Assembly: GCA_029204225.1 (NCBI GenBank)
Contig: CM055098.1
Span: forward strand, 47,030,191-47,094,190
DNA length: 64,000 nt
Origin: Diphasiastrum complanatum
Lineage: Eukaryota; Streptophyta; Lycopodiopsida; Lycopodiales; Lycopodiaceae
Direction of reading: 5' to 3'
The notes under the pieces were generated by a model. It had not been told where the DNA came from, searched no databases, and saw only the letters and a program-made list of their open reading frames with translations. This document shows positions 1-10,937 of the stretch, piece after piece. The position numbers and the translations under genes were made by a program. Numbering within the stretch: the first letter of the stretch is position 1; each line of letters starts with the position of its first letter.

Positions 1-983
1 TCAAGCCATAAAGTATAACTTCTTTGTGACATCAAATATAATTTCAAAAAGATATTGACAAAATAACCTTCAACTTGGTAATGTCCAAAAATTAAAAGAA
101 TAATTAAAGTTGTATAATTCTGAATCAGTAATGACGAAATATATCATATTAAAAGTAAGGTGAAAGCACGCGATTTCCATTTAAAGATATAAAAGATCCA
201 AAAATGAGAGCAAATACTATACAACAATATTTCCCATCAGAATAGAATACTCAAAACATGCAAATATTCAATGTTAATCTGCATCATATGCCTAAAAGAT
301 GAGGAATGTGCTTATGTTTATGGACCATGAGTTCATAGGGGTCCAAAATCAAGTATCACTAATATGCATTTGATCTTATCTTTAGAAAAAATTATATCTA
401 TTAAAGTTGGAGAAAATACCTGCTTGTTTTCTTTGAAAAAAAGCACTAGGTCCTTAATGTCCCATATGCAGTATGGGTTGGAGACTTTTAATCTTTCCAA
501 GGACGTCACAAACTTATGTGCTAACACAAAGGAAAAAAATTTTGTATCACCAATCCTGTCCCAAATAGTCGATAAACAAGTATTTAATCACTTTTCATTG
601 TAAACATTAAGACACTATGACAAAACATTTCAAAAATTCTAAAAATGCAAAGACTATAACTTGGATTCTTGAATTTATTTTTAACCAATTTATTCATCGT
701 GATGTAAAGACTATTAGGAACTCTTTACTATGTATTCTAACTTTCAGCAAGAATAGTGATTAAAAAAATCAAGCACCAAGTCTCCATACTAGTTGCGACA
801 TGACTCGTCTGATAGCTTATAATTTTGATATTCTTTAAGTTCTTGGAAATTCTCCCACTAATCTGATTCCCCTACTTATTGATGTGCATACAATGTTCGT
901 CATGGAAAATTGCTATGTGATTTCATCTTATGATGTCTATTTTGGACTTCTTGTGATACCATATCTTTCATCGGTTATAAAAA
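1..983. other. AT-rich DNA without a full gene
   Basis: This stretch is AT-rich and contains no long reading frame. The only coding-like signal is the short minus-strand candidate exon at 420-555, listed separately. A copia-type primer-binding site begins at 984, so the last few hundred bases could be a decayed LTR, but no LTR start could be recognised. Confidence 0.4.
420..555 (-). CDS. candidate internal exon of an unrecognised gene
   Basis: Read on the minus strand, 136 bases stay open without a stop and lie between an acceptor-like end (TTTGGGACAG|GATTGG) and a donor-like site (AAGCAG|GTATTTTC). The translation runs from IGDTKFFSFVLAHKFV to DLVLFFKENKQ and has a balanced, globular composition with W, Y and C, unlike random AT-rich DNA. 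I do not recognise the family. It could be one exon of the gene whose other pieces may lie at 3213-3298 and 3366-3530, or an isolated exon of a pseudogene. The call rests on open frame plus splice consensus only. Confidence 0.3.
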
Positions 984-995
984 TGGTATCAGAGC
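984..995 (+). other. copia-type primer-binding site remnant
   Basis: The string TGGTATCAGAGC complements the 3' end of initiator methionine tRNA, the usual primer of plant Ty1/copia elements. No gag frame follows and no clear LTR end precedes it, so it marks at most a heavily decayed plus-strand copia 5' end. Confidence 0.35.
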
Positions 996-2635
996 AGTTT
1001 CTTTGGCACATGAAAATTCTCTCTGGCAGTGAAGCTCACTTTCTCCGATGACTGATTGGATAGTATCTTTCTCCATTAGCGATCGAACCTTCTAGCCACA
1101 TTTTCTTCAACAATCCCCTTGGTCGGCACTCAATCTTCTTCAACTACTCATTTTTCTTCCAGCAATCATTGGATTAGTCTCTACTCCTCCTGGTGATCCA
1201 CTTCTTCGATCTTCTCTCCACCAAAAATTGATGTAGATGAACTCTTTTGCCAATGATCCACCTCCAAGTCATCTATTTGATCAAACAAGTGAGTTTGTTA
1301 TTTTTAGGATCATCTTACAAATCCTCTTCACTTCCTTCTATTGTCAATGATTAGGCTATTGGAGGCCTTCTATCAATGATCCATCTAACAAATGAATTCT
1401 TTCAATTATTTATCTCCAAAAGCAATTCATGTAGTCAGTACAATCAACCACACTAAGTCAATCCTTCGATTACTTCCACATTCACCCAAATGATGAATTG
1501 GCTTGCTACATGCATGTAAAGTACAATCATACAAGTCAAAGAAATCCACAGTGCATGTTCACACTTTATTAAATGCCATATTTTTTTTACAGTCAAGAAT
1601 ATGCAGGGAACAATCCCAAGGTGTAACATTATGAGACCCTTTGCAATCCTAGCACCCTTGCGCTCTAATCCTCAAGCTTTTGATTGATGCTCACTTGTCC
1701 CAAGCCAGAAGCCATTTTGTTTACCCAAAATCCGTTTCTTACCTCGAGCTCCATTTCTACTAGCTAGGTATGAAGACTGATCCCTTCCATCTTATGCATA
1801 CTTGTTCCTTTATGTGCCTGCAACAAATGCTCCACAAGGGTAAGGTGCCAAGGGTTCTACATTATTCACGTATTCCTTATCGCTAGTGGGCTGAGCCTTA
1901 GCAGTCACTTAGGCCCCAACCTACCTGCTAATTACATTGAGTTCATGTTTAACACATATGGTCACGCAGTCATTTGGCATGACCCAACATATTAGCAGGC
2001 CCATATACCTCCAGTGGGGGACAGAAAGGAATCTTCCTCTTGAAGGCTCTTATCCTAACCTTCAAAATCCCATAGTCTATAGATAGTCATTACTGACTGT
2101 CGTTTTTGTACACAATTATAGAAATTGAGAGCTTCTTCAAACGAGCATGACTAAGAGGCAATGTTCCTAATGTAGGAGGGCCCACTAACCAGTTTATTGT
2201 TAATTGTTCAAAGTATCTTAGTTATGATAATCATTTTGTTATTTATTGATCTAGTCTCAAGTGTATACAGTTCTATAGTTTGTGTGATTCTCTGGATGCG
2301 TTCTCAGTGCTAATGCTAGCAAAACTTGACACAGCCTCCCACAGTACACTAAAAGCAAATCCTTGTTTAGTTACTTTGAAGACAGCCCTTGTGTTATCTT
2401 CGAAACTTAAGAGGGATGAAACTGCTTAAATCACAGAGGTAGACGAATTTACAAGCTATCCTATCCTCTATTAAGGAATTTCAGCAGATTTTGGGTAAGT
2501 AGCTCTGTAAGCGAGGATTAGATATAAGCAAAAGTGACTCCAGGATAATGTAGTATTATTACGATTAGTTCAAATGTCTTATACCTTCTGAAAAGTGTAT
2601 AACAAATTGCTTTCAAGAATAAGGTTAGTTGGATG
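996..2635. other. no recognisable gene
   Basis: No protein domain, RNA gene or long frame is visible. An imperfect inverted pair (cctgctaat near 1926 and attagcagg near 1990) is the only structure noted. The first part may be decayed copia internal sequence downstream of the primer-binding site at 984. Confidence 0.35.
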
Positions 2636-2829
2636 GATGAATATAGGTCAATGTACTAGGCTGTTCCAAATTTTAACATGAATGATTAGTTGAATGGTTG
2701 GCAGTGCTACATCTATATCTATTTGGGTGCAAGTTCTATCGATGAATATAGGTCAATGTACTAGGTTGTTCCAAATTTTAACATGGCTGGCAGTGCTACA
2801 TCTATATCTATTTGGGTGCAACTTCTATT
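2636..2829. repeat. tandem duplication, units of about 104 and 90 bp
   Basis: The unit beginning gatgaatataggtcaatgta and ending near ttctat occurs at 2636-2739 and again at 2741-2829. The second copy lacks about 16 bases (aatgattagttgaatg) present in the first and otherwise differs at only a few positions, so the duplication is fairly recent compared with the surrounding decay. Confidence 0.85.
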
Positions 2830-3212
2830 GCTGGTCCTCCATAGGCATGCAGATTCCAGAATGGCAAGTATATGATCTGCATGCAGCCTGTATACCAGCA
2901 TTTCTGCACCAGTGCATCATGCGTGGGAAAGGATAGGGATAAGCTTCAAGGAGGGGACAAGCCATTTGCTAGGGTCCAGCCAGCAATTTAAAGGGTATCT
3001 AGGAGTTGATACATGTAACAAACTAATCAAAGTATCGCACTTATGAATCTGTGATAGGCAGGTTAGGCAACTGTTGGCATACCTCAAATACTCAATACTG
3101 GAAAGTGGATGTACTAGGTCGTCATGAAAGTATGGTTGCAAACTATTGTTTCATAATAAAATGCTACAATCAAGACAGACAAGAAAGGTCATGGAAAGCT
3201 TTCTAGCCACAC

Positions 3213-3298
3213 CTTTCCGCAAGTTGAGCAGGGTTACTCAGAGTCTCTGCCAGTCTCACAAAAGTTTTCATCGCCATCTCCAGGGCTTCTTGCTTCTC
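3213..3298 (-). CDS. candidate internal exon of an unrecognised gene
   Basis: On the minus strand a pyrimidine-rich acceptor (TGTTTTGCAG|GAGAAG) and a donor (GGAAAG|GTGTGG) bound 86 open bases. They encode 28 codons beginning EKQEALEMAMKTFVRLAETL, an amphipathic helix-like stretch. The downstream intron side reaches a stop at once, as expected if the donor is used. It lies in the same orientation as the coding-like segment at 3366-3530, so the two may be neighbouring exons. I do not recognise the protein, and a decayed pseudogene is equally possible. Confidence 0.3.
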
Positions 3299-3365
3299 CT
3301 GCAAAACAATTGCAGAAGATAAGGTCCTCCTATAATCCACAGGGCATCAAATCAGCCAGCATAGC

Positions 3366-3530
3366 CTAAGATGTCTTTGCAAACACATCCTGACAGATGA
3401 TAATGTAGTCCTTCACCTCCTCGGAATCCGAAGACTGAAAAACCTTCCAGGATCTCTTAAATTCTTCAATGGTCGCATCTTGCTGGCTGTAGTCATAATC
3501 TGGACTGTCCCTCAGATTCTCTTTCTCGTA
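3366..3530 (-). pseudogene. coding-like segment, unrecognised protein
   Basis: The minus strand stays open for 54 codons, starting YEKENLRDSPDYDYSQQ and rich in acidic and aromatic residues (EEFKRSWKVFQSSDSEEVKD), until a TAG at 3366-3368. The composition is that of a real protein rather than of chance translation of this AT-rich DNA. A stop and a frame change separate it from the cleaner candidate exon at 3213-3298. It may be an exon whose donor lies before the stop, or part of a pseudogene. Function is unknown. Confidence 0.3.
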
Positions 3531-3900
3531 GTGCATCCCTCACTATCACGGATGATGGTCTTTAACAAATTGACGTTGATTGGACTTTGCATCCTATAGG
3601 CTTTAAGTTTTGTGTCAAGGCAACATGATTTCAAGGAAATTGCTGACAACTTGGTGGAATGATCATGAAATGATCTATTATATCGAGATTCCAAAAAGCC
3701 TGTGCCTCTATGATAATGTCACCTTGGTTGATGATAGCAATGACAACGGAAAGCAGCTAAGAGTGGTGGATTGCAAGTTTCTCTTAGCTTTTAACTGTCA
3801 TGATCTGTGTCACGTGATTACTCTAGTACCGATATGACGATTCCTTTACAGACCATTCCTCTACTGCTCGCCCGCTTCCCTACGCGTTTCTGTTCTGCCT

Positions 3901-3970
3901 GCTTTCGCCTGAAGAATTTAATCTAACTTCCAATTGCTTTCGCCTGAAGAATTTAATCTAACTTCCAATT
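3901..3970. repeat. 35-bp perfect tandem duplication
   Basis: The 35-base unit starting gctttcgcctgaagaattta is repeated exactly, at 3901-3935 and 3936-3970. Perfect identity indicates a recent slippage or repair event. Confidence 0.9.
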
Positions 3971-4109
3971 GTTCCAATCAATCGATTGCCAGGATATATC
4001 ATACTCTAGTGTGGTGGCTATGAGTCTAACGAAGTCCATCGATACTTCAAATGTATTTTCCGTACACGTCAAATACATAGAACCAACTAATCCTTCACCT
4101 GTTATTGGC

Positions 4110-4240
4110 ACAGATTATGAAGGCCTTTAGAGGTGATTTCGGTCGAAATTAGCGGAGTCAATCTTCATACCAAATAACACAGATTATGAAGGCCTTTAGA
4201 GGTGATTTCAGTCGAAATTAGCGGAGTCAATCTTCAAACC
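4110..4240. repeat. 68-bp tandem duplication
   Basis: A unit starting cacagattatgaaggccttt occurs at 4110-4177 and 4178-4240 with very few differences. It is the third short tandem duplication within 1.7 kb. Confidence 0.9.
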
Positions 4241-4244
4241 AATC

Positions 4245-5098
4245 GGCTAAGCATCTTTGCCCTGGCGCCTTCATTCACAGTGCACACGTTGCGTATAATA
4301 CTGGAATAGCATAAGTGGCTTACAGTGTGGAGAAACAATCAAGAGGTTACAAGTCCTTTGCCAATTTAATTGCCACGACTCCAATGAATTGTCAGTACTT
4401 CCTTCAATACATACAAGTTGCAAACATCTCTCTTAAATATGGTTGTCCAATTCCAGTCACTTAAATGGCTTAATGACTGTCAAATGTTCTTTGAAGGCCC
4501 AAAAACCCTAAACTCCAACCTCAATCTGGCTATGCTCCAGGATAAGTAATCCCCCTATTTCAATTATCGATAGAAAAAGATTCTTTTGTTTTGTGTAGAG
4601 GTTTCTGCGGAAGCCATATATCACACAACAACGATTTAATCTGCTTCTGCGCAGGCATGCAGAACTTCATAATAAAATCCAACAGGACAGATTCTGAGAA
4701 TACTCTGCACTCTTGTTCAACAAGTACAGCTAACATATTCAGATTCCAATTGATATACACAAACTTGTTCATGTACACTTTTCAACATCATGCCTTCACT
4801 ATGTGCTGCACCTTTTCCTTAATTTTTAGCCGAACTCCTCCTTTGGTTCATACAATTCTTAAGATTTTCAGAATACAAAAATAGACACAATTATAATAAG
4901 GCTGCGTTCTGCCAATCCACAAATGGTATGAAAATCACGATCCGCTGTTTTTAGGAATCGTTTACAGTACTAACTACATATATATCTGCACATTCATGAG
5001 TTGTTCATCCACGAAAGCAACAGTATACGCAGAACTTCACGTCAAATGCTTCGCATAACGTTCATTGGATACTGGAAAACAAGCCAATAACTTAGCGC
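4245..5098. other. no recognisable gene
   Basis: Short frames on both strands (around 4560-4884) have no recognisable motif and overlap each other. An aaaaccctaaa motif (telo-box-like) occurs near 4500, but no gene start can be tied to it. Confidence 0.35.
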
Positions 5099-5554
5099 TC
5101 AAGCTGCTTGATTCTCGTTTGCAAAAAGCTGGAAAAGCCTTGAACAATAGTTAAGTATGAGCTGAATCAATATTGTTGCTTGCTGTAACCGCATTGCAAA
5201 GAAATTCCTAGACATCATTAACCACTTGCAGAGTTGCCATGCAACGGCCATGTCGATGGCACGTTGAAGCCAGAGATCCGGATGCGCGGCAATCCGTTTT
5301 GACGCATGAGCCAAGCAATAACTGGAGGTGATTCCATGCCAAACCCTAGATCCATAACAAACAAATGCTGGTGGCATAGTAAAAGTAGAGGATAATAATA
5401 AGAGGTCAGAGAAGCGCTCGTCAGGACGCATGCACGTTTGTGTCGTAGTTGGTGGAGGAGAAGAAGATGACGATGATGCAAAACACGAATTAATGAAGAG
5501 GAAAGAAAATTTTGGCGAGAGAGAATAGAGAGGGTGGCGAAATGCTTCGTTCAT
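5099..5554 (-). CDS. hypothetical 151-residue frame, possible first exon
   Basis: A frame beginning with a true ATG at 5554 runs 151 codons on the minus strand. Its N-terminus has a hydrophobic stretch followed by a run of Ser and Pro (ASSSSSSPPPTTTQ), which resembles an organelle transit region, but the rest matches no family I know. A second open frame (5218-5481) overlaps it, so chance openness is a real alternative. If the minus-strand exons at 3.2-3.5 kb are real, this could be their upstream exon. No splice structure could be proven. Confidence 0.2.
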   Translation of the reverse strand: MNEAFRHPLYSLSPKFSFLFINSCFASSSSSSPPPTTTQTCMRPDERFSDLLLLSSTFTMPPAFVCYGSRVWHGITSSYCLAHASKRIAAHPDLWLQRAIDMAVAWQLCKWLMMSRNFFAMRLQQATILIQLILNYCSRLFQLFANENQAA

Positions 5555-5957
5555 GCTTTATGGTGTGCACGACGCCATTATTAATAAAATCCAACGCAAT
5601 CAATCAATAAACCTCCACAACGTGCTCGTCATCACCATAAGCTGCGTTCCCCCCAACGAGCTTTTGGGACTTATGGGAGGTAATGAGACTATGCAATGCT
5701 CAGCCTCTCTCGTATGTGCTTAGTGTACATATGCCTTATGTCTTGTATTTATATCTATATATTAGCAAAATGTGCTCGTCGATGGTGGCCGGCTAATGAT
5801 GTCTATGTGTATGAATGGATTTGTGTGTTGAATGGATTTGTGTGTTTGTGTGAGTGTTTTATATGAGTGTGCATGTGCATGCATTGATTTTTTGTGTGCA
5901 TATGTATGAGTGTGCATGCATGTGATAGAGGGCGCACTAGAGAGAGAGAGAGAGAGA
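5555..5957. repeat. TG-rich stretch and (AG)n microsatellite
   Basis: From about 5810 to 5930 the sequence consists of degenerate tgtgtg/tgcatg runs, including two near-copies of gaatggatttgtgtgtt. A pure (AG)n run occupies 5939-5957, directly against the start of the LTR fragment at 5958. No gene is visible. Confidence 0.6.
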
Positions 5958-6520
5958 TGTTAGATTTCTTATGCTCAGCCTTAAACAAATCGTTCAAGTA
6001 ATGAGCATCCTGAAAACCAAAGGCTGACTACATATTTCGGGCCTTCACATTTTTTTCCCTTTGAGATTTTTGTGTCTTAAATGTTTTTTAGGCACCTTCG
6101 CCTTTTTTGCACCTTCACAAAAAATGCGACACAGTGGCCAAAATGCCTTGGAATCCATTTTAGGACCACCTTCGTCTTTTTCGCATTTTCCCTGCCTTCG
6201 CTCTGCACCTTCGTCTTTTTCGCATTTTCTCTGCCTTCGATCTAAAGGCATCTTCGTCTTTTTCACATTTTTCCACCTCCACTCTAAAGGCACCTTCAGG
6301 ATTTACATACCTTCAGTCTAAGGGCACCTTCGGGTTTTTCGGGTTTTTCCCAACAGTGGCAGACCGACGTCGCCAACTTATCATCAACCCTAAAACACCT
6401 GGACCGCTAAATATCCCAAGGGCGGTTGCCCACTTTGTACGTACACAAATGATGGGACAAGGGAGATAAAAGAACGCGAACGAAGAAGAGAGCAGAAATA
6501 TTGTAGAACAACTGCCCAAC
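5958..6520 (+). mobile_element. copia LTR fragment, plus orientation
   Basis: The sequence from TGTTAGATTTCTTATGC onward is the reverse-complement counterpart of 38750-39044, where the same sequence directly follows a polypurine tract and an RNase H gene. That proves it is the start (U3) of a copia LTR. It holds a run of ACCTTCG and TTTTTCGCATTTT units at about 6090-6350. No coding region of this element remains beside it. The right limit is uncertain; the next LTR begins near 6605. Confidence 0.7.
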
Positions 6521-6604
6521 AAGATCTTAAAAAATTAATTCATACTCTAAAATAAGAGTACAGTCCACCGAAGAGATTAGAGATGGTTTGTATGTGGTAC
6601 TATT

Positions 6605-7708
6605 GAAATCAGATTCAACGTGAAGTATAGTTCTGAAATCAATGGAAGAGAAAATGATAACGTGAGTTCCTCAGGCATCAAAGACAGCCATCATCTGATC
6701 AGAAACTGAGGAGTCGTAGACGTCCGTGTTCTGATCAGAGTGAGTAAACAAGCGCGATCAAACAACAATGAAAGTGCATTCAATCACAACAAGCATTCAT
6801 CTACGTTGTACACATATAAAAGAAAGTTGTTGTTATATTACACTGAAGCACAATACAAAATAGCAATTACAACCAAAATTGATGGCATGATTGGGAGGCT
6901 CAAATAATGTGTCTCATGGACGGAACAGCCCGTAATCTGTGCTTGGATGATCTATTTATAAACTTCATCCGTGTATTAATTACATTGAATGCTTGTCACC
7001 TAATTAGGAAAGCCGTTGTACTTGAAAGTACATGGCTTCTGTGACAATTGTACACAGTATTTACGGTCAATAATTCAGCATCGTTGACACGGACGAGGAT
7101 GTTGCTGGAACATTCCTCGTTTATTTTAGACAACCTTCGAGATTTTTCTCTCTCTTCGCATTTTTTGCAAGAAGCCGAAGGTGCCCTCAAAAAGGCGGTG
7201 ATGTCTTTAAAATAGTTTAACGCATGAAAATAGATGACCTTCGGGATTTTCTCTCTCTTCGCATTTTTCGCAAAGCGACGAAGGTGTGTTAATAGCAGAT
7301 AAACTTTTGAAATATGTAAGTGTCGCATTTCAGGAAAATGCGAAAACGACGCAGTTGTTGAAAACACAGTGTATTTCTGCAAACTTGTTCTATATGCAAG
7401 TTTTGTGGAAGTCCTTGAAGATGGCCAAGTCTTCAATGACTTCAAGTTATTAAACTTGACATCTGAACTTTGAAATTATGACAGGATTGGTTACCCTTTG
7501 CTGGAGATCAACCAGAAGCCCGTTGTAAGTGTTCTTCAAATAATTGGGTGTCTAAGTTTGTGATTCCTGCAAGTATTAGATGAGCAGACGTAGAACCAAA
7601 GTTGGTTTCACCTGACCCTAGATCAGTAATCAATAAACATGCAGGAAGAATCATGAAATAGAAATCAGTCATTCACCAAGGAGGCAACTGTGAGCTTGAT
7701 TTTCAACA
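6605..7708 (-). mobile_element. 3' LTR of a minus-strand copia element
   Basis: Minus-strand reading starts TGTTGAAAATCAAGC at 7708, directly after the polypurine tract (AAGGGGGAC, 7709-7717) and the RNase H gene. The same U3 sequence recurs in plus orientation at 53018-53975. It contains two pairs of CTTCG and TTTTTCGCATTTT-like units at about 7130-7280 and a TATA box at 6951-6960. The far end near 6605 is a guess because no second copy of this LTR's end is available for comparison. Confidence 0.65.
6951..6960 (-). promoter_or_regulatory. LTR TATA box
   Basis: TATAAATAGA on the minus strand lies about 750 bases inside the LTR that starts at 7708. This is a plausible U3 promoter position, placing the transcription start roughly 30 bases further down. 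It is the core promoter of the decayed copia element or of its solo LTR activity. Confidence 0.5.
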
Positions 7709-7721
7709 GTCCCCCTTAAGC

Positions 7722-8330
7722 TCACGGTTGGTGCAGGTCCAGCTTGTTGAAGAATTTCTGGTGCTTGATCTTGGGAAGCGCTTTGTTGAAGATGTCTGCG
7801 AATTTCTGTTGTGGAGCAGTATTGAAGGATCCTGAGAAAACTTTCTCCCGAATGAAATGATACTGGATTTCTATGTGCTTGGATTTACCATAAAATCTAG
7901 GATTCCGTGACAGTGAAATACAGGTGGTAGTATTAAACTGAGTGTAATGTAGGTCGTGAAGTAATAACTTGATCCATAAAGCTTCTTTTGAAGCTTGACA
8001 TGCTACGATGTACTCTGCCTCTATCGAAGAAAGTGCAACTGATTTCTGCTTTCTTGAGTTCCACGAAATCGGTCCCCCTACCAGATAGAAACAAAACTCG
8101 GAGGTAGATTTTCTGATAGAGACTGTTCCTCCCCAATCTGAGTCGGAGTAGCCTCGCAAGACGAGTGGGTCGATAGCATTTCCATCGTAACATAAGATGT
8201 GATCTAAACTTCCCTAAATATATCTCATCACTCTCTTTAATGCTTTCCAATGAGAGATCCTAGGCTTAGACATGAATTGACTTAACGTGCTAATAGTGTA
8301 TGAGCTACCCCATCAGGGCAAAATACCACC
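7722..8330 (-). pseudogene. copia RNase H and C-terminal pol remnant
   Basis: The minus strand encodes the end of a copia polyprotein. A short end of the reverse transcriptase region (STLSQFMSKPRISHW) is followed by RNase H with GYSDSDWGG, SSIEAEYIVA and the C-terminal KHIEIQYHFIREKV motif, ending at a TGA at 7722-7724. In copia elements this domain removes the RNA strand during cDNA synthesis. An in-frame TAG interrupts it near 8216, and the catalytic region normally containing CDN is altered to CISLSRN. Upstream of about 8330 the match fades, so only the 3' end of the element survives. The LTR follows at 7708 after a polypurine tract. Confidence 0.85.
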
Positions 8331-8534
8331 TTCTACGAAGTTTCCTCACAGACCACTATATATCACCGACTCTCGACCGATGTTTTCTCCACAATACGAT
8401 GTGAAGAGAGTTCATTGCAGGAAGTGTGCCCTATCAAGCTTGGGTTTGTCGGTTTCTACTATACGATATGTGGTTTGTTTCATTGCTTATTGATGTTATC
8501 ATCTTTTGAAGTTATGTAATCTTTCTTTGTTGTG

Positions 8535-9080
8535 AGTAGAAAGTGTCCTCACTTCACAATAAGGATGATAGCATATTGATAGCAATTTTATGTATGGTAG
8601 AAGGTCCAATGTCCAACGATGGACCATTTTCGAAAATTTTACTCACTTTATGTGATAGGTGCAGCGATGGACTAGTTTTGAAATTTCACACACTCTTTAT
8701 GATAAAGAATCCTACTAGCCAGCGATGGTTATGCCTCATACTTTTTACTTACTTCTAATAGCATATGCTCATGCTACATAAGCAACGATGGAGCATGTGT
8801 GGGTTTTTTTCATAGTTGTTGTCTCTGATCCTCTGATCGGCTCACCAGCGGTCTTTGACACATGTATACTATTGATAGCTTATCTAAACTTCCACAAAAC
8901 TCAAGTACCACGGCTGTTCCAACGAGCCATTTCATATATATGATTGAATGATAGTTTTTTGCTAATGATAACACATAGACATCACTGTTGTCCACAGCGA
9001 TGGATAGTCTGTCCGATTTGCTGTCTACTGATTAGTGAAAGGTCACTCTTAAGTCCACCAGCGATGGACCAACACATGTT
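8535..9080. repeat. decayed minisatellite with AGCGATGGA core
   Basis: The core (c/a)a(g/a)CGATGG occurs near 8615, 8663, 8721, 8784, 8996 and 9060, mostly 48-64 bases apart. The intervals are alignable in the first part (actcactttatgtgatag, acacactctttatgataaag, acttacttctaatagcatat). This suggests an old tandem array of about 58 bp. It separates the copia RNase H piece from the gag-type copia remnant and encodes nothing recognisable. Confidence 0.5.
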
Positions 9081-9106
9081 CTCATTCTATTATACAGAAC
9101 TACGGC

Positions 9107-9340
9107 TCAGAATCTTGCAAAATATCCCTTTGCAATGAAAACATCATTCTTCAAGATGAAACAAACACCATGCTTAAAGTGGACATCCAAACCACTTTCT
9201 AAGAGTAGACCAACACTGAGCATATTCTTGGTGATTGATGGTACATAAAGGATATTTTCTAGATCCATGCATTTTGAGGATTCTAGACACAAAAAGATGG
9301 TGCCAACACCATCTATCCTACACTCTTCATCATTTTTAGT
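9107..9340 (-). pseudogene. copia protease to pre-integrase fragment
   Basis: The minus strand reads DLENILYVPSITKNMLSVG, the conserved link between protease and the GAG-pre-integrase domain of Ty1/copia polyproteins. It is the same protein segment as in the plus-strand element around 18880-19050. The protease active site (DSGAS) that should precede it is missing, so a deletion joins the gag zinc knuckle at 9399-9440 almost directly to this segment. Sequence beyond 9107 is the unrelated minisatellite. Confidence 0.75.
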
Positions 9341-9398
9341 AAAGACAAAAAATTTAGCATCATTGAAAGAGTGTTACTTGTGCTCTTAGCCTCTTGTA

Positions 9399-10160
9399 GC
9401 ATTCAAATGCATAATGCCCCTTCTTTCCACAAAAGAAGCATTTCTGCTTTGACTTGTCCTTTGCGCTTAATGCATCATCCTCTTATTTGGCCTCCTTTGG
9501 ATGCTTCTTCTTTCCATTGGTCTTCTTTTTTCCCTTGAATGAGAAATTGGTTCTCTCATCACCATCATGCAAAGACAAGGAACTCATCCTAGATTTTGCA
9601 TGGAGCATTCTACACTCTTTAGCCACTAATACACTCTGAAGTTTTCTATAGTTGGCAAAGTGTCTTGGATGGCAAAACTTTGGACCAAATTTGCAAAGTC
9701 ATCTCCTAGACCATTAAGAAAAATTTGTACAAGCACTCCATCATGAATCTTCTCTCCAATGGAAGCCAACTCCTTATTTAGAGACTTGATTCTGAGTACA
9801 TAATCTTGTGCACTCTCCTCACGTCTTTTCATGCTTTGCAAAATTTGATTTCTAAGCATGAGAACCCTCAAAGTGTTACTAGGTTCATAGATTGATTTTA
9901 AAGACTCCCAAGCCTCTCTAGCACTTTTACATGATGATATTTCTCTCAAAAGATCATTGCTCACATTCATTTTCACACAATGAAGTGCTAGCCTAGATAT
10001 CTTTTTGTATCTCACTAATTCATGTGCACCTAGAGGTTTATCTTCATCCTCAATCAGAAACTCATAAAGGTCTTGCAGCACCAAAAGTGACTCCATCATG
10101 ACCTTCCATATAGCATAATTTGTAGAATTCAATCTCTCACTAGCTTCTTTGCAGGTATGC
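9399..10160 (-). pseudogene. copia gag (UBN2 type) with zinc knuckle
   Basis: On the minus strand a capsid-type domain of the UBN2 family spans about 10160-9626 (WKVMMESLLVLQDLYEFL, REAWESLKSIYE, LRIKSLNKELASIGEKIHDG). A frameshift near 9626 follows, then an intact CCHC zinc knuckle at 9399-9440 (C-x2-C-x4-H-x4-C, CFFCGKKGHYAFEC). Gag forms the cytoplasmic particle in which reverse transcription occurs, and the zinc knuckle binds the element's RNA. The start codon region near 10170 is degenerate compared with the related element at 15001. The 507-base open stretch is one of the better preserved frames of the area. Confidence 0.85.
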
Positions 10161-10924
10161 TCCAGTAGATCTCTTCTTACTAGTGACTTCTACAAACAAT
10201 AAATAGATTTGATTGACTTAAAACTCGCAAAGGTCTCACACTTGTATAATCATAGTTCTATCACTCCCTCACAAAGCTGAAATGAAGATAAGATGAAGTG
10301 AAAACTACTTTCAAACAAATCTTGCCAAGAAATGGATTTGATTGTCTCTAGAAACTCACTAAGGTATCTCTCTTGTACTATTTCACTCAAATTAGATTTC
10401 TAATCCAACAAATGGACTTATAATCTCAGTTCTAGCACTCCCTCACAAAGTTGGAATGAAGATAAGATGATGTGAAATCTACTTACAATCAAATCTTGCC
10501 ACTTTTGGCTATTTCTGGACAATAACATGACTAAATCTCCTTCACACTTTTTGATGTATTTTCAAAACCTGTAAAACAAGTTTACAGGACCTGATTTCAG
10601 CCTAGATTAATTAGAACTCATGACCCTAAGTCAAATCTAATCAATGGCACTCAATTTTGGTAGCTTATCCTAAGATTTCCACCAAAAATTACATCAAAAG
10701 CTCACAAATTGAATTTCTTTGGATCAAATGAATACCATGCATTAAATGCAAGTCCAGAGGTGCCCACATATGTGGACAGTACGGACTTGGACCCCTACCA
10801 AGTTTGGGATCAAATCTCCTCACCAAAATCAAGATTCTAGCTTGCCCTCTCAATACTAGTTTTTAGCACCAAAACTTGTTAAAAATGGATTTGCATTTGA
10901 TCAATGGCTTATGCTCTTGTATTT

Positions 10925-10937
10925 GGATCTGATACCA
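10925..10937 (-). other. primer-binding site of minus-strand copia element
   Basis: On the minus strand TGGTATCAGATCC follows the LTR end ACTTTCACA directly. It matches the initiator tRNA-Met primer site except near its end. The stretch from here down to about 10170 is the untranslated leader of the element. Confidence 0.8.

Noticed and set aside
5218-5481. 87-residue minus-strand frame overlapping 5099-5554
   Set aside because: It overlaps a slightly longer frame on the same strand and has no recognisable domain; at most one of the two can be real, and neither is proven.
8535-9080. CRISPR-like array of spaced repeats
   Set aside because: The repeats are degenerate, the intervals are themselves alignable, and the surroundings are plant retroelements, so it is a decayed minisatellite.
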